A stretch of DNA of 64,000 bases from Aeromicrobium chenweiae (GCF_003065605.1 NZ_CP026952.1:1488001-1552000), one strand, 5' to 3'. Shown: positions 9,226-19,369, numbered from the stretch's first letter. Translations and numbers: made by a program. The notes: a model not told the origin generated them from the sequence alone.

Positions 9226-10301
9226 TGCCCGTTCCCGCCTGGGTCCCGATCCGCGAGGAGCTCCGGGACGACGAGCCGTACGGTGCGCCCCAGCTCGACG
9301 TGCCCGTCCAGCTCAACACCAACGAGAACCCGTACGGCCCGAGCGAGGAGACGGCCCGTGACATCGCCGACTCCGTGCACGGGGTCGCGCTGACGCTCAA
9401 CCGCTACCCGGACCGGGAGGCCACCGAGCTCCGGACGTCGCTCGCGGCGTACCTGGGCCACGGGCTCACCCCCGAGCGGGTGTGGGCGGCGAACGGCTCC
9501 AACGAGGTCATGCAGCAGGTGCTGCAGGCCTTCGGCGGCCCGGGACGGACGGCGGTCTCGTTCGCGCCGACCTACTCGATGTATCCCGAGTACGCGCGCA
9601 ACACCCACACGCGCTGGGTGGCCGGACGCCGGCGTGAGGACTTCGGCCTCGACGTCGACGCGGCCCTCGCGCTCATCGCCGAGGAGCAGCCCGACGTCGT
9701 CATCCTGACCTCGCCCAACAATCCCACCGGCACGGCCCTGGACCCCGCGCACACCCGCGCGGTGCTGGAGGCGGCGCCGGGAGTCGTCGTGGTCGACGAG
9801 GCGTACGCGGAGTTCCGTCGTGACGGGACGCCCAGCGCGCTCGAGCTGCTCGACGAGTTCCCCCGCCTGCTGGTGACCCGCACGATGAGCAAGGCGTTCG
9901 CCCTCGCCGGTGGACGACTCGGCTACGTGGCGGCGGACGCCGCGATCATCGACGCGCTGCGCATCGTCCGGCTCCCGTACCACCTGTCCGCGGTCAGCCA
10001 GGCCGCCGCGACCGCTGCGCTGCGGCACCAGGACGAGCTGCTCGCCCAGGTCGACGCCCTGCGGACCACCCGGGACGAGACCGCGGACTGGCTGCGGGAG
10101 CAGGGCTTCGAGGTCGCCGAGTCCGACGCCAACTTCGTGCTCTTCGGCCGGTTCGAGGACCGCCATGCCATCTGGCAGGGGCTGCTGGACCGCGGCGTGC
10201 TGATCCGCGAGGTCGGGCCCCTAGGATGGTTGCGCGTGTCGATCGGCACGCCACAGGACATGCAGGCATTCAGGACAGCACTCCAGGAGGTGACCCGATG
10301 A
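9225..10301 (+). CDS. hisC: Histidinol-phosphate aminotransferase
   Basis: 358-residue fold-type I PLP aminotransferase converting imidazole acetol phosphate and glutamate to histidinol phosphate. It shows [11 protein letters not shown] near the N-terminus, the [19 protein letters not shown] cofactor loop, [20 protein letters not shown], and [14 protein letters not shown] with the Schiff-base Lys223. The conserved C-terminal Arg is in [11 protein letters not shown]. The start ATG overlaps the hisD stop (TGATG), so translation is probably coupled. It ends in ATGA overlap with hisB. Confidence 0.95.
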   Translation: MPVPAWVPIREELRDDEPYGAPQLDVPVQLNTNENPYGPSEETARDIADSVHGVALTLNRYPDREATELRTSLAAYLGHGLTPERVWAANGSNEVMQQVLQAFGGPGRTAVSFAPTYSMYPEYARNTHTRWVAGRRREDFGLDVDAALALIAEEQPDVVILTSPNNPTGTALDPAHTRAVLEAAPGVVVVDEAYAEFRRDGTPSALELLDEFPRLLVTRTMSKAFALAGGRLGYVAADAAIIDALRIVRLPYHLSAVSQAAATAALRHQDELLAQVDALRTTRDETADWLREQGFEVAESDANFVLFGRFEDRHAIWQGLLDRGVLIREVGPLGWLRVSIGTPQDMQAFRTALQEVTR

Positions 10302-10921
10302 GCCTTCGCACGACACACCGCGAGGCCCGCACAGCGCGCATCGAGCGGAAGACCTCCGAGTCGCACGTGGTGGTCGAGGTCGACCTCGACGGCACCGGCG
10401 CGAACGACATCTCGACCGGCGTCGGCTTCTACGACCACATGCTGACGGCGTTCTCGCGCCACTCGCTGATCGACCTCACGGTCAAGACCGAGGGCGACCT
10501 GCACATCGACGCCCACCACACGGTCGAGGACACGGCCATCTGCCTGGGGCAGGCGATCCGCGAGGCGCTCGGCGACAAGATCGGCATCAGGCGCTACGGC
10601 GATGCGCTCGTGCCGCTGGACGAGTCGCTGGCCCAGGCCGTCGTCGACGTCTCGGGCCGTCCCTACTTCGTGCACTCCGGGGAGCCGGACCGCCAGATCA
10701 CCGCGATCATCGGGGGCCAGTACTCCGGCTCGCTGACCGCCCACGTGCTGGAGTCCCTCGCGCACCACGCCGGGGTGACGATGCACGTCCGTCTGGTGGA
10801 GGGCCGCGACCCGCACCACATCGCCGAGGCCCAGTTCAAGGCGGTGGCCCGCGCGTTCCGCGAGGCGATCGCCCTCGACCCGCGCGAGTCGGGAGTCCCC
10901 TCGACCAAGGGTGCCCTGTGA
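10298..10921 (+). CDS. hisB: Imidazoleglycerol-phosphate dehydratase
   Basis: 207-residue monofunctional enzyme without the phosphatase domain found in enterobacterial HisB. It dehydrates imidazole glycerol phosphate to imidazole acetol phosphate. The two manganese-binding repeats are visible: GVGFYDHML followed by [18 protein letters not shown] in the first half, and [17 protein letters not shown] followed by [16 protein letters not shown] in the second. GGAGGTGA upstream of the ATG is a good ribosome site (AGGAGG at 10285-10290). It overlaps hisC and hisH by four bases on each side. Confidence 0.97.
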   Translation: MSLRTTHREARTARIERKTSESHVVVEVDLDGTGANDISTGVGFYDHMLTAFSRHSLIDLTVKTEGDLHIDAHHTVEDTAICLGQAIREALGDKIGIRRYGDALVPLDESLAQAVVDVSGRPYFVHSGEPDRQITAIIGGQYSGSLTAHVLESLAHHAGVTMHVRLVEGRDPHHIAEAQFKAVARAFREAIALDPRESGVPSTKGAL

Positions 10922-11553
10922 CGCGCAAGCGCGTCGCGGTCCTCGACTACGGCTCGGGCAACCTGCGGTCGGCGGTGCGTGCGGTCGAGCGCGCCGGCGC
11001 CGAGGTCGAGCTGACGTCCGACGCCCGCGTGGCGGCGGAGGCCGACGGTCTCCTGGTCCCCGGGGTCGGCGCCTTCGAGTCCTGCATGCGCGGGCTGGAG
11101 GAGGTCGACGGCGTCCGCATCATCGAGCGCCGTCTGATCGCCGGCCAGCCCGTGATGGGCATCTGCGTCGGCATGCAGATCCTGTTCTCCGAGGGCATCG
11201 AGCACGGTGTGCGCACGAAGGGGTGCGGCGAGTGGCCGGGCGTCATCGAGCGCCTGCAGGCGCCGATCGTGCCGCACATGGGGTGGAACACGGTCGAGCC
11301 CGGCGAGGGCTCGAGGATGTTCGCAGGCCTCGAGGACGAGCGGTTCTACTTCGTGCACTCCTACGGGCTGCGCGACTGGGTGCTGTCCCAGCCGCCGGCG
11401 TTCCCGGAGCCGCAGGTCACCTGGACCGAGTACGGGGGAGAGCGGTTCGTCTCGGCGGTCGAGCACGGTCCGTTGTGGGCGACGCAGTTCCACCCCGAGA
11501 AGTCCGGCGATGCCGGCAGGCTGCTGCTGCAGAATTGGCTCGCGACGCTCTGA
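10918..11553 (+). CDS. hisH: Imidazole glycerol phosphate synthase, glutaminase subunit
   Basis: 211-residue class I glutamine amidotransferase that feeds ammonia to HisF. The nucleophile Cys83 lies in [10 protein letters not shown] and the His192-x-Glu194 pair lies in TQFHPEKSG, completing the triad. The oxyanion-strand region [11 protein letters not shown] is intact. It starts with GTG in a GTGA overlap with hisB. The partner hisF lies about 2.2 kb downstream, separated by a divergently oriented hydrolase gene, priA and a DUF1707 gene. The gene ends 3 nt from the stop of the convergent hydrolase. Confidence 0.96.
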   Translation: MTRKRVAVLDYGSGNLRSAVRAVERAGAEVELTSDARVAAEADGLLVPGVGAFESCMRGLEEVDGVRIIERRLIAGQPVMGICVGMQILFSEGIEHGVRTKGCGEWPGVIERLQAPIVPHMGWNTVEPGEGSRMFAGLEDERFYFVHSYGLRDWVLSQPPAFPEPQVTWTEYGGERFVSAVEHGPLWATQFHPEKSGDAGRLLLQNWLATL

Positions 11554-11556
11554 GGC

Positions 11557-12240
11557 TCAGATCGCCTCGAGCAGGATGTCGGCCAGCTCGTCCGGGCGGG
11601 TCAGGTGCGGCCAGTGGCTCGTGGGCAGCTCGACGATCGTGAGATCGGTGTGGGCGTCGATCTCCGCGGCGATCTCGGGGTAGTCGTCGCGCCACTCCCG
11701 CAGCTTGGCGGCGTCGAACCCGCTGGCCACCACGAGGGTGCGCACGTCGTGGTGCCGGCCGTCCTTCATGGTCCAGCCGTCGCGGACGACCTGGGCGGGG
11801 AACCCGATCGCCTGCCGCTCGATCTGCTCGCGCAGCTCGGGTCCGAGGTCGCGCTGCTCGTCGTCGCTCAGCTCGTCCCACGAGAACGGGATCTCGACGC
11901 CGGGCGGCACCTCGGTGGAGTCGCTGCGCACGGGTTGCGGCAGGGAGTCGACGTAGACCGCGAGCGCGATCGACTCCGGCCGCTCCTCGGCGGCGATCTG
12001 CACGAGCTTGCCCGAGAAGCTGCTGCCCGCCAGGACCACCGGCCCGTCGGTCGCGTCGATCGCCGCCAGCACCGCCGCGACGTGGTCTGCCAGGGTGATC
12101 GCGGACCGATCCGCGTCCGGGGACTCCATGCCCGGAAGTGTCAGGGCGGTCACGTCGTGACCGGCGGCCTCGAGGGCAGGGACGATCCGGTCCCAGGACG
12201 AGGCATCGAACCAGAAGCCGGGCACGAGGATCACCTTCAT
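11557..12240 (-). CDS. Alpha/beta hydrolase
   Basis: 227-residue alpha/beta-hydrolase fold protein embedded in the his cluster on the opposite strand. ILVPGFWFDASSW near the N-terminus is the HG-type oxyanion strand. The nucleophile elbow reads GSSFSG, so the usual second glycine of G-x-S-x-G is Ser. A catalytic His is likely in SHWPHLTRPDEL close to the C-terminus, a common ending in this family. The substrate cannot be told. The ATG at 12240 lies 7 nt after a TAGCGT -10 (12253-12248), so the mRNA is probably leaderless; a GTG at 12249 is also in frame. It is transcribed divergently from priA over a 44-bp gap. Confidence 0.85.
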   Translation of the reverse strand: MKVILVPGFWFDASSWDRIVPALEAAGHDVTALTLPGMESPDADRSAITLADHVAAVLAAIDATDGPVVLAGSSFSGKLVQIAAEERPESIALAVYVDSLPQPVRSDSTEVPPGVEIPFSWDELSDDEQRDLGPELREQIERQAIGFPAQVVRDGWTMKDGRHHDVRTLVVASGFDAAKLREWRDDYPEIAAEIDAHTDLTIVELPTSHWPHLTRPDELADILLEAI

Positions 12241-12247
12241 ACCGAGC

Positions 12248-12277
12248 ACGCTAGTCCTGGAGAGCGACAGATACCAT
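12248..12277. promoter_or_regulatory. Mirrored leaderless promoters for hydrolase and priA
   Basis: Minus-strand TAGCGT (12253-12248) and plus-strand TACCAT (12272-12277) each end 7 nt before their start codon. With a 17-bp spacer, the -35 of each promoter would fall on the -10 of the other, so the two promoters occupy the same DNA in mirror image and may exclude one another. Confidence 0.55.
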
Positions 12278-12284
12278 CACTCGC

Positions 12285-13007
12285 GTGACCCTCGAACTTC
12301 TTCCCGCCGTCGACGTCGCCGACGGACAGGCCGTGCGCCTCGTCCAAGGCGAGCTCGGCAGCGAGACCGCGTACGGATCCCCGCTCGACGCCGCGCTGCA
12401 GTGGCAGACCGACGGGGCGGAGTGGATCCACCTGGTCGACCTCGACGCCGCCTTCGGCAAGGGCTCCAACCGCGAGCTGCTGGCCGAGGTCGTCGGTCGC
12501 CTCGACGTCAAGGTCGAGCTCTCCGGTGGCATCCGCGACGACGCCTCCCTCGAGGCCGCGCTGGCCACCGGCTGCACGCGGGTCAACCTGGGCACCGCCG
12601 CGATCGAGAACCCCGACTGGTGCGCCAAGGCCATCGGCCAGTACGGCGACCGCATCGCCGTCGGGCTGGACGTCCGCGGGACGACGCTGGCCGCGCGCGG
12701 CTGGACCGAGGAGGGTGGCGACCTGTTCGACGTCCTCGCCCGGCTCGACCGTGACGGCTGCGCCCGCTACGTCGTCACCGACGTCACGAAGGACGGCACG
12801 CTGACCGGCCCGAACCTGGATCTCCTGCGCCGGGTGTGCGAGGTCACCGACAAGCCGGTCGTCGCCTCCGGCGGTGTCTCCAGCCTCCAGGACCTGCGCG
12901 ACATCGCGACCCTGACCGGCATCGGTGTCGAGGGCGCGATCGTCGGCAAGGCGCTGTACGCGGGTGCGTTCACGCTGCCGGAGGCCCTCGCAGCGGTGCG
13001 GGGCTGA
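12285..13007 (+). CDS. priA: PriA: bifunctional HisA/TrpF phosphoribosyl isomerase
   Basis: 240-residue (beta/alpha)8 barrel isomerising both ProFAR (histidine pathway) and PRA (tryptophan pathway) in actinobacteria. The N-terminal catalytic Asp10 is in [10 protein letters not shown] and a second Asp in [15 protein letters not shown]. Two phosphate-binding loops are SGGIRDDAS and ASGGVSS. Loop 5 carries the Arg138-Gly-Trp140 segment that in characterised PriA switches between substrates, which supports PriA over plain HisA. No trpF occurs with trpCBA in this window, consistent with dual use. The GTG start follows a TACCAT -10 by 7 nt. Confidence 0.94.
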   Translation: MTLELLPAVDVADGQAVRLVQGELGSETAYGSPLDAALQWQTDGAEWIHLVDLDAAFGKGSNRELLAEVVGRLDVKVELSGGIRDDASLEAALATGCTRVNLGTAAIENPDWCAKAIGQYGDRIAVGLDVRGTTLAARGWTEEGGDLFDVLARLDRDGCARYVVTDVTKDGTLTGPNLDLLRRVCEVTDKPVVASGGVSSLQDLRDIATLTGIGVEGAIVGKALYAGAFTLPEALAAVRG

Positions 13008-13010
13008 CCC

Positions 13011-13547
13011 GTGCCGGCCGCGGACGTCTGGTCGGCGTTCTCGGCCGACCCGCGCGCGGCCGCCTCGGCCGACCTGAAGGCGTCCGACACCGACCGCGAC
13101 GTCGCGGCTGCGGCCCTGCGTGAGGCATACGCCGACGGGCGGCTCACGCGTGGCGAGTACGACGAGCGCAGCACGGCCGCCCTGGCCGTCCGCTCGATGG
13201 CCGGCTTCCTGCCCCTGCTGACCGACCTGGTCCCGTCCGCACCCGTCCCCGCGACCGGGGTCTCGGCGGACCTGCGGGCGCAGGCCGTGGTCCGCTACCA
13301 GCGTGACCTGCGGGACGCCCGCAACGGCTGGCTGTTCGTGTCGGGGCTGTGCACGGCCATCTGGGGTGCGACGAGCGTCGCGGCGGGTGACCCGCTCTTC
13401 TTCTGGCCGGTGTTCCCGTCGCTGGGCGTGGGCATCGGGTACGTCGCGACCCGGCTCAACGCCGAGTCCCGGATCGAGGCCATCGAGGACAAGATCGCCG
13501 AGACCCGGCGTGTCCGCCGCGCGCGCGAGGACGAGCTCGGCGACTGA
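13011..13547 (+). CDS. DUF1707 and 2TM-domain membrane protein
   Basis: 178 residues. The N-terminal half carries the DUF1707 motif SDTDRDVAAAALREAYADGRLTRGEYDER (read as Asp-x-x-Arg and GRL-x-x-EYDER), a short domain common in actinobacterial membrane or signalling proteins. It is followed by two closely spaced transmembrane helices (WLFVSGLCTAIWGATSV and FFWPVFPSLGVGIGYVA) and a basic/acidic tail. The GTG start is only 3 nt after the priA stop, so it is co-transcribed. The function is unknown; DUF1707 is thought to act as an interaction module. Confidence 0.75.
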   Translation: MPAADVWSAFSADPRAAASADLKASDTDRDVAAAALREAYADGRLTRGEYDERSTAALAVRSMAGFLPLLTDLVPSAPVPATGVSADLRAQAVVRYQRDLRDARNGWLFVSGLCTAIWGATSVAAGDPLFFWPVFPSLGVGIGYVATRLNAESRIEAIEDKIAETRRVRRAREDELGD

Positions 13548-13623
13548 GCGAGCGGGGCTCGGTGCGTGGCCTCCCCGGGGCGCGGTGCTTGTGTCACCTT
13601 CTGAGCGTGTTTTGGCGCCCATT

Positions 13624-13673
13624 CGGTGGCGTGTGCACCGCGCGTCGGGCAGACGGTGGCGTGTGCACCGCGC
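13624..13673. repeat. Two direct copies of a 20-bp unit, 30-bp period
   Basis: The 160-bp gap between the DUF1707 gene and hisF contains an identical 20-mer at 13624-13643 and 13654-13673, beginning CGGTGGCGTGTG. Each copy includes GGTG and CACC as internal inverted halves. A degenerate copy (GCGTGT...GCGCC) may lie at 13603-13620. The hisF promoter starts just after the array. Confidence 0.7.
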
Positions 13674-13696
13674 CCCGGGGTTCTCGGGGGCCCGGA

Positions 13697-13702
13697 TAGG
13701 CT
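13697..13702 (+). promoter_or_regulatory. -10 of leaderless hisF promoter
   Basis: TAGGCT ends 6 nt before the hisF GTG and there is no Shine-Dalgarno, so hisF is likely expressed from its own leaderless promoter after the repeat pair. Confidence 0.55.
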
Positions 13703-13708
13703 CCTCTG

Positions 13709-14470
13709 GTGAGTCTTGCCGTACGCGTGATCCCGTGCCTGGACGTCGACAACGGTCGGGTCGTCAAGGGTGTCAACTTCGTCGACCTGCGCGACGCGGG
13801 CGATCCCGTCGAGATGGCCAAGGTGTACGACGCCGAGGGTGCCGACGAGCTGACGTTCCTGGACATCACCGCCTCGTCGGGCAACCGCAGCACGACGTTC
13901 GACGTCGTCGGCCGGACCGCCGACCAGGTGTTCATCCCGCTCACGGTCGGCGGCGGCGTCCGCACGGCCGACGACGTCGACCGGCTCCTGCGGGCCGGCG
14001 CCGACAAGGTGGGCATCAACACCGCGGCGATCGACCGTCCCGAGGTCATCGCCGAGATCGCCCACCGCTTCGGCAACCAGGTCCTCGTGCTGAGCGTGGA
14101 CGCCCGGCGTTCCGCGGAGCAGCCCAGCGGCTTCGAGGTGACGACCCACGGCGGGCGCAGGTCGGCCGGGATCGACGCGGTGGAGTGGGCCCGCCGGGCC
14201 ACCGAGCTCGGCGCCGGCGAGGTGCTCCTCAACTCGATGGACGCCGACGGCACCAAGGACGGCTTCGACCTGGAAATGATTCGGGCGGTCCGTGACGTTA
14301 CACAGGTGCCGCTCATCGCGAGCGGTGGCGCCGGACGGCTGGATCACTTCCCCGCAGCGATCGAGGCCGGCGCCGACGCCGTGCTCGCCGCGAGTGTGTT
14401 CCACTTCGGCGACCTGACCATCGGACAGGTGAAAGAGACCTTGCGAGCTGCTGGACATCGTGTCCGTTAA
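13709..14470 (+). CDS. hisF: Imidazole glycerol phosphate synthase, cyclase subunit
   Basis: 253-residue (beta/alpha)8 barrel that joins PRFAR and HisH-derived ammonia to give imidazole glycerol phosphate and AICAR. The catalytic Asp is in [14 protein letters not shown], with the second Asp in [13 protein letters not shown]. Phosphate loops [10 protein letters not shown] and ASGGAG are present. It begins with GTG after a leaderless-type -10. The next gene, an ABC exporter subunit, starts inside hisF (11-nt overlap), tying the transporter to his expression. Confidence 0.97.
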   Translation: MSLAVRVIPCLDVDNGRVVKGVNFVDLRDAGDPVEMAKVYDAEGADELTFLDITASSGNRSTTFDVVGRTADQVFIPLTVGGGVRTADDVDRLLRAGADKVGINTAAIDRPEVIAEIAHRFGNQVLVLSVDARRSAEQPSGFEVTTHGGRRSAGIDAVEWARRATELGAGEVLLNSMDADGTKDGFDLEMIRAVRDVTQVPLIASGGAGRLDHFPAAIEAGADAVLAASVFHFGDLTIGQVKETLRAAGHRVR

Positions 14471-16310
14471 CACGACCGACCCCCTCGAGACCGACACCGG
14501 CTCGGAGCCGGGGGACCGCGACCTCGGCGACGCCCGGACCGACAAGATCACGCGTCGTGGTTTCGCGCTGCTCGGACGCGGCATCAAGGAGCAGCGGTTC
14601 CTGTTCTGGGTCTCGGTCCTGGGCAGCATCCTGTTCGGCTTCATGACCGTCGCGGACGCCCGCGTGCTCGGCTGGGCGACGGACCACGTCATCCGGCCGT
14701 CGTTCGCTCGCGGCGACGTGACCGAGGGCGCACTCGTCACGGCCATCGCGCTGTTCATGGCGGTCGCGATCCTGAGGGCGCTCGGCATCGTGGCGCGCCG
14801 CCTCATCGGCGGCATCGTCTACTACCGGCTCGTCGCGGAGTACCGCCGCCGGGTCACCCGCCAGTACCTCTCCCTGCCGATGTCGTGGCACCACCGGCAC
14901 CCGACCGGACAGCTGCTGTCCAACGCCAACGCCGACGTCGAGGGGGCATGGGCGGTCTTCATGCCCCTGCCGATGGCGATCGGCGTCATCGCGATGCTGG
15001 TGGCGGCCGTCGCCGAGATGGTCCGGGCCGACCTGGTCCTGACGCTGGTGGGCCTCGTCGTGTTCCCGGCCCTGTTCATCATCAACGTCTTCTACCAGCG
15101 CTGGCTCTCGCCGAAGGTGGCCCACGCGCAGTCGTTGCGCGGCTCGGTCAGCGCCGTCGCGCACGAGTCCTTCGACGGGGCGCTGGTCGTGAAGTCGCTC
15201 GGTCGCGAGACCGACGAGACCGACCGCTTCCGTGACGTCTCGCACGAGCTGCGTGACGCCAACATCGCCGTGGGCCGCATCCGCAGCCTGTTCGACCCGC
15301 TGCTGGAGGCCCTGCCCAACATCGGCATCCTGCTCGTCGTCGTGCTCGGCGTCGGGCGCGTCGCGAGCGGTGCCGCCGACCCCGGCGACGTCGTGGCCGT
15401 GGCCTACCTGTTCACGGTCGTGGCCTTCCCGGTCCGCGCGATCGGCTGGGTGCTGGGCGAGCTGCCTCGCAGCGTCGTCAGCTGGGAGCGCGTCGAGTCG
15501 GTGCTGCAGGAGCGCGGCTCGATGCCGTACGGCACCCGGACCCTGCCCGGCACCGGACCGGTCCGGCTCGGCGTGGAGGACCTCACGTTCCGCTTCGACG
15601 ACGCGGACCGCGACGTGCTGCGCCACATCTCGCTCGACGTCGAGCCCGGCCGCGTCGTCGCGGTCGTCGGCGCGACCGGCAGCGGCAAGAGCACGCTCAC
15701 GTCGCTGCTCACCCGCCTCGTGGACCCGCAGTCCGGGCGCATCACCGTCGACGGCGTGGACGTCCGCGACCTGACGCACGACGAGCTGGCCCGGGTGATC
15801 GCCGTCGTCCCGCAGGGGACGTTCCTGTTCGACGACAGCGTCCGCGAGAACATCACCCTCGGGGCCGACTACTCCGACGACGAGGTCTGGTCGGCGCTCC
15901 GCACCGTCCAGGCCGCGGACTTCGTGGCGGCGCTGCCCCGAGGGCTCGACTCCGAGCTCGGCGAGCGGGGCACGACCCTGTCGGGCGGGCAGCGTCAGCG
16001 GCTGTCGCTCGCCCGCGCGCTCGTGCGGCACCCGCGCCTGCTCGTCATGGACGACGCGACCAGCGCGGTCGACCCCGAGGTCGAGCAGCGCATCCTCAAG
16101 GCGCTCGCCGCCCAGACCTCCGACGGGGAGGGCCCGACGGTCCTCGTCGTGGCGTACCGCAAGGCCACGATCGCCCTGGCCGACGAGGTGGTCTTCCTCG
16201 ACGAGGGCGCGATCGCCGCCCGCGGCAGCCACGAGGAGCTGGTCGCGGCGTCGCCCGACTACAGCAACCTCGTCAATGCCTACGACCAGGCGAGGGAGGC
16301 CCTGTCATGA
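14460..16310 (+). CDS. ABC exporter half-transporter, degenerate-site subunit
   Basis: 616-residue type I exporter half: six transmembrane helices (about residues 50-340) then an ATPase domain. Walker [10 protein letters not shown] is at 404-412 and LSGGQ at 507-511. The Walker B end reads LVMDDAT, so the catalytic Glu is replaced by Asp532, and the H-loop His is Tyr566 (VVAYRK). These are marks of the degenerate site in heterodimeric exporters such as TM287/288 and BmrCD. The missing Glu and His are supplied by the next gene. The substrate is unknown, probably lipids or drugs. It starts with GTG 11 nt inside hisF. Confidence 0.9.
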   Translation: MSVNTTDPLETDTGSEPGDRDLGDARTDKITRRGFALLGRGIKEQRFLFWVSVLGSILFGFMTVADARVLGWATDHVIRPSFARGDVTEGALVTAIALFMAVAILRALGIVARRLIGGIVYYRLVAEYRRRVTRQYLSLPMSWHHRHPTGQLLSNANADVEGAWAVFMPLPMAIGVIAMLVAAVAEMVRADLVLTLVGLVVFPALFIINVFYQRWLSPKVAHAQSLRGSVSAVAHESFDGALVVKSLGRETDETDRFRDVSHELRDANIAVGRIRSLFDPLLEALPNIGILLVVVLGVGRVASGAADPGDVVAVAYLFTVVAFPVRAIGWVLGELPRSVVSWERVESVLQERGSMPYGTRTLPGTGPVRLGVEDLTFRFDDADRDVLRHISLDVEPGRVVAVVGATGSGKSTLTSLLTRLVDPQSGRITVDGVDVRDLTHDELARVIAVVPQGTFLFDDSVRENITLGADYSDDEVWSALRTVQAADFVAALPRGLDSELGERGTTLSGGQRQRLSLARALVRHPRLLVMDDATSAVDPEVEQRILKALAAQTSDGEGPTVLVVAYRKATIALADEVVFLDEGAIAARGSHEELVAASPDYSNLVNAYDQAREALS

Positions 16311-18145
16311 GCACCACCGACGATCTCCCGGAGATCGAGCCGAGCCGCCTCGGCGGGACCGCGATCATCCGTCGCGGCCTGGCGCTGTCGCCGGCCATCA
16401 AGGACGGCCTGTGGCTCACGATCGCGCTGGCCATCCTCAGCACCGTGGGCGGCTCGGTCATCCCGATCCTCATCCAGCGGACGGTCGACTCCGGCCTCGG
16501 CGACGGGGGCACCACCAGCGTCGGCGACATCGCCGGGTTCCTGTGCATCGCCGCGGTCCTGATCCTGTTCACCGGCGGCGTGGCCTACTGGATGCGCATC
16601 CGGCTGTTCGTCGCGAGCGAGACCGGGCTGGCGCAGATGCGCGTCGACGCGTTCCGCCACGTGCACGACCTGTCGATGCTGACCCAGAACTCCGAGCGGC
16701 GCGGTGTGCTCGTCTCGCGCGTGACGTCCGACATCGACCAGGTCTCGCAGTTCCTGCAGTTCACCGGCATCCAGATCGTGGTGAGCCTCGGCCAGATCCT
16801 CGTGGCGACGGCGATCATGGCGTACTACTCGTGGCAGCTGACGATCGTCGTGCTGGTCTGCTTCCTGCCGCTCGCGATCAGCCTGAAGTGGTTCGCGCAA
16901 CGCCTCAGCGACGCGTACGACATCGTGCGTCGCACGGTGGGCGAGATGATCGCGGTGATCGGCGAGCCCGTCGTCGGCGCCTCGGTGGTGCGGGCGTACG
17001 CGATCGAGAAGCGCACGCAGGACCGGGTCGACACCGGCATCAAGGGCAACCTCGACGCCAACGTCAAGGCCCAGAAGCTGGTCGCCGTCACGTTCGCCGC
17101 GTCCGGCGTGGCCGGTGGCCTCGCCAACGGTGCGGTCATCGCGATCGGCGTCGTCCTGGGCGTGGCCGGCGACCTGTCGATGGGCACCGTCATTGCGTTC
17201 GCGTTCCTGGTGGGGCTGTTCGTCGGCCCGGTCCAGACCGCGACCCAGGTGCTGACCGACGCGCAGAACGCGATCGCGTCCTGGCGCCGGGTGATCGACC
17301 TGCTCGACACCCCGGCCGACGTCGTCGACCCGGGGGCCGCGGGCCGGCCGCTGCCCGGCGGTGCGCTGAGCGCCCGCTTCGACCACGTCACGTTCGCGTA
17401 CCCCGGCGGCCCGGCGGTGCTCAAGGACGTCGACGTCGAGATCGCCCCGCGGCAGCGGGTCGCGGTGGTGGGGGAGACCGGGTCGGGCAAGACCACGTTC
17501 GCCAAGCTGCTCACCCGCCTCATGGACCCGACCGAGGGCGTCGTGGGCCTCGGCACGAGCGCTGGGACGTGGCAGGACATCAGTGACGTCTCGTTCGCCG
17601 ACCTGCGCAGCCACGTGCTGATGGTCCCGCAGGAGGGCTTCCTGTTCGACGCCACGCTGCGCGACAACCTGCTGTACGGCCGCAAGGACGCGACCGACCG
17701 CGAGCTGGTGGGGGTCATCGACGAGCTCGAGCTGACCGACTGGTTCGCGAGCCTGCCGCACGGTCTCGACACGCAGGTGGGTCAACGCGGCGAGTCGCTG
17801 TCGGCGGGGGAGCGGCAGATCGTGGCCCTCGTCCGTTCCGCGCTGGCCGATCCGCAGCTCATCGTGCTCGACGAGGCCACCAGCGCCGTGGACCCGCAGA
17901 CCGAGCTCCGCGCCACCCGGGCGCTCGACAAGCTGCTCGACGGACGCTCCAGCGTCACGATCGCCCACCGCCTCTCCACGGCCGAGAACGCCGACCGGAT
18001 CCTCGTGTTCGACGCGGGCCGGCTGGTCGAGGACGGCAGCCACGCGCAGCTCGTCGACGGCGACGGGGTGTACGCCCGGCTGCACGCGAGCTGGGTCGCG
18101 CAGGCGTCGATCTCCGGGCCGCAGGCCGTCGCGGAGCCCTCATGA
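16307..18145 (+). CDS. ABC exporter half-transporter, consensus-site subunit
   Basis: 612-residue partner of the preceding subunit, with six transmembrane helices then ATPase. Walker [10 protein letters not shown] is at 389-397, and Walker B LDEAT has the catalytic Glu523 and H-loop His554. Its signature is LSAGE (498-502) rather than LSGGQ. In the heterodimer the intact Walker motifs here pair with LSGGQ of the first subunit to form one active site. The Asp532 subunit pairs with LSAGE to form the degenerate site. The two genes overlap by ATGA, and this one overlaps the long form of hisI by ATGA. Confidence 0.92.
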   Translation: MSTTDDLPEIEPSRLGGTAIIRRGLALSPAIKDGLWLTIALAILSTVGGSVIPILIQRTVDSGLGDGGTTSVGDIAGFLCIAAVLILFTGGVAYWMRIRLFVASETGLAQMRVDAFRHVHDLSMLTQNSERRGVLVSRVTSDIDQVSQFLQFTGIQIVVSLGQILVATAIMAYYSWQLTIVVLVCFLPLAISLKWFAQRLSDAYDIVRRTVGEMIAVIGEPVVGASVVRAYAIEKRTQDRVDTGIKGNLDANVKAQKLVAVTFAASGVAGGLANGAVIAIGVVLGVAGDLSMGTVIAFAFLVGLFVGPVQTATQVLTDAQNAIASWRRVIDLLDTPADVVDPGAAGRPLPGGALSARFDHVTFAYPGGPAVLKDVDVEIAPRQRVAVVGETGSGKTTFAKLLTRLMDPTEGVVGLGTSAGTWQDISDVSFADLRSHVLMVPQEGFLFDATLRDNLLYGRKDATDRELVGVIDELELTDWFASLPHGLDTQVGQRGESLSAGERQIVALVRSALADPQLIVLDEATSAVDPQTELRATRALDKLLDGRSSVTIAHRLSTAENADRILVFDAGRLVEDGSHAQLVDGDGVYARLHASWVAQASISGPQAVAEPS

Positions 18146-18155
18146 CCCCACCTGA

Positions 18156-18161
18156 GACACT
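18156..18161 (+). promoter_or_regulatory. Possible internal -10 for leaderless hisI
   Basis: GACACT ends 7 nt before the GTG at 18169. It has A at position 2 and T at position 6 but G instead of T at position 1, so it is weaker than the other leaderless promoters in this window. Confidence 0.3.
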
Positions 18162-18168
18162 GGGTCCC

Positions 18169-18507
18169 GTGACCAGCCTCGACGCCGCCATCGCCGGACG
18201 CCTCAAGCGTGACGCCGACGGGCTGGTGCCCGCGGTCGTCCAGGACGCGACCAGCCACGACGTGCTGATGGTCGGCTGGATGGACGACGAGGCGCTGCAC
18301 CGCACGCTCACCACCCGCCGGGGCACGTTCTGGAGCCGCAGCCGCCAGTCCTACTGGGTCAAGGGCGAGACGTCCGGGCACATCCAGGAGGTCCGCGAGG
18401 TCCGTCTCGACTGCGACGGCGACACCCTGCTGGTCGTCGTGGACCAGACCGGCCCCGCCTGCCACACCGGCGACCGCACCTGCTTCGACGCGGACCGCCT
18501 GCTGTGA
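18169..18507 (+). CDS. hisI: Phosphoribosyl-AMP cyclohydrolase
   Basis: 112-residue enzyme opening the adenine ring of PR-AMP, third step of histidine synthesis, not fused to HisE. The family start [23 protein letters not shown] is followed by VGWMDDEAL, the [20 protein letters not shown] block, DCDGDTLL (metal Asp residues) and [12 protein letters not shown] (zinc Cys). The GTG at 18169 matches the usual N-terminus and follows a possible -10. An ATG at 18142 in ATGA overlap with the ABC gene would add nine residues. hisG and hisE are not in this window. The stop overlaps the next gene by GTGA. Confidence 0.93.
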   Translation: MTSLDAAIAGRLKRDADGLVPAVVQDATSHDVLMVGWMDDEALHRTLTTRRGTFWSRSRQSYWVKGETSGHIQEVREVRLDCDGDTLLVVVDQTGPACHTGDRTCFDADRLL

Positions 18508-19085
18508 CCCCACGGCGGCTCTACGGGCCCGTCGTGCTTGCCACCCTGGCCGCGGGTGGCCTGGCGTTCTTCGCCGCGTCGCGGGCGTGGGCGGACGCGA
18601 AGCTGGCCTCGGACGGCTTGCCGTCCGCGACCGTCGCGGTCAGCGGCACCGATGCCGAGCCGCTCGTGTCGGCCCTCGCGCTGGTGGTCGTCACCGGGTC
18701 GCTCGCCGTCCTCGCCGCGGGGCCGCGCCTGCGACGCGTCGTCGGCGTCCTGCTGATGGTCGTCTCGGTCCTGGCCGTCGTGGTGGCGCCGCCGTCGGGA
18801 AGCGCCTCGCTGGACCGCGCCCTGCGGGCCGCCGCCGAGGAGTCCCCGGCCTTCACCGGCCCCGAGTCAGTCGGCGACATCTCGGCCACTCCCTGGTACG
18901 CCGTCACCGTGCTGGCGTTCGTCCTGGCCTTCCTGCTCGGTGCCGCGACGGTCCGGTGGGCCGGCGCCTGGCCCACGATGGGCACGCGGTACGAGGCGCC
19001 TGCGGCCCGGCCGGCCCGGACGAAGGACGTCTCCGACAGCGACATGTGGAAGGCGATGGACGAGGGCGAGGATCCCACCCAGTAG
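18504..19085 (+). CDS. Trp-operon-associated membrane protein (TIGR02234)
   Basis: 193 residues with four transmembrane helices (near 7-25, 52-70, 75-93 and 130-150) and a polar C-terminal tail ending [14 protein letters not shown]. That tail and the position just upstream of trpC match the actinobacterial family TIGR02234, which nearly always lies in trp operons between trpE and trpC. Its function is unknown. Here it follows hisI directly by a GTGA overlap, with no trpE between, which departs from the usual order. Confidence 0.85.
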   Translation: MTPRRLYGPVVLATLAAGGLAFFAASRAWADAKLASDGLPSATVAVSGTDAEPLVSALALVVVTGSLAVLAAGPRLRRVVGVLLMVVSVLAVVVAPPSGSASLDRALRAAAEESPAFTGPESVGDISATPWYAVTVLAFVLAFLLGAATVRWAGAWPTMGTRYEAPAARPARTKDVSDSDMWKAMDEGEDPTQ

Positions 19086-19126
19086 TCTGGCCCCCAGTTC
19101 CATCACGCACCGAGGAGAGTTGTCCC

Positions 19127-19330
19127 ATGCACGGATCATCGCCAGCCGCCTGGACCGGAGTCCTCCTGTGCCTCCTCGGCATCACCGTCGGCGGCATCGG
19201 ACTGATCCCGGAACCCAACTGGATCGTGTTCTACATCGGCGTCGGCATCACCCTGGCGTCCGGTCTCATCGGCTGGGGCATGGCCGCCGCCGGCTTCGGC
19301 GTGGACCGCGCCGAGCACTCGCACCACTGA
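19127..19330 (+). CDS. HGxxPAAW family small membrane protein
   Basis: 67-residue protein beginning MHGSSPAAW, the motif that names the family. Two transmembrane helices follow (about 10-27 and 33-55), then a His-rich end HSHH. Members occur in actinobacterial trp clusters beside the TIGR02234 protein; no function is established to my knowledge. GAGGAGA at 19112-19118 is the ribosome site. A TAGTCT hexamer at 19083-19088 could drive its own transcript. Confidence 0.88.
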   Translation: MHGSSPAAWTGVLLCLLGITVGGIGLIPEPNWIVFYIGVGITLASGLIGWGMAAAGFGVDRAEHSHH

Positions 19331-19369
19331 CCCACACCCGAGCAGCGCCGACGAATTTGGGGATTCGCC

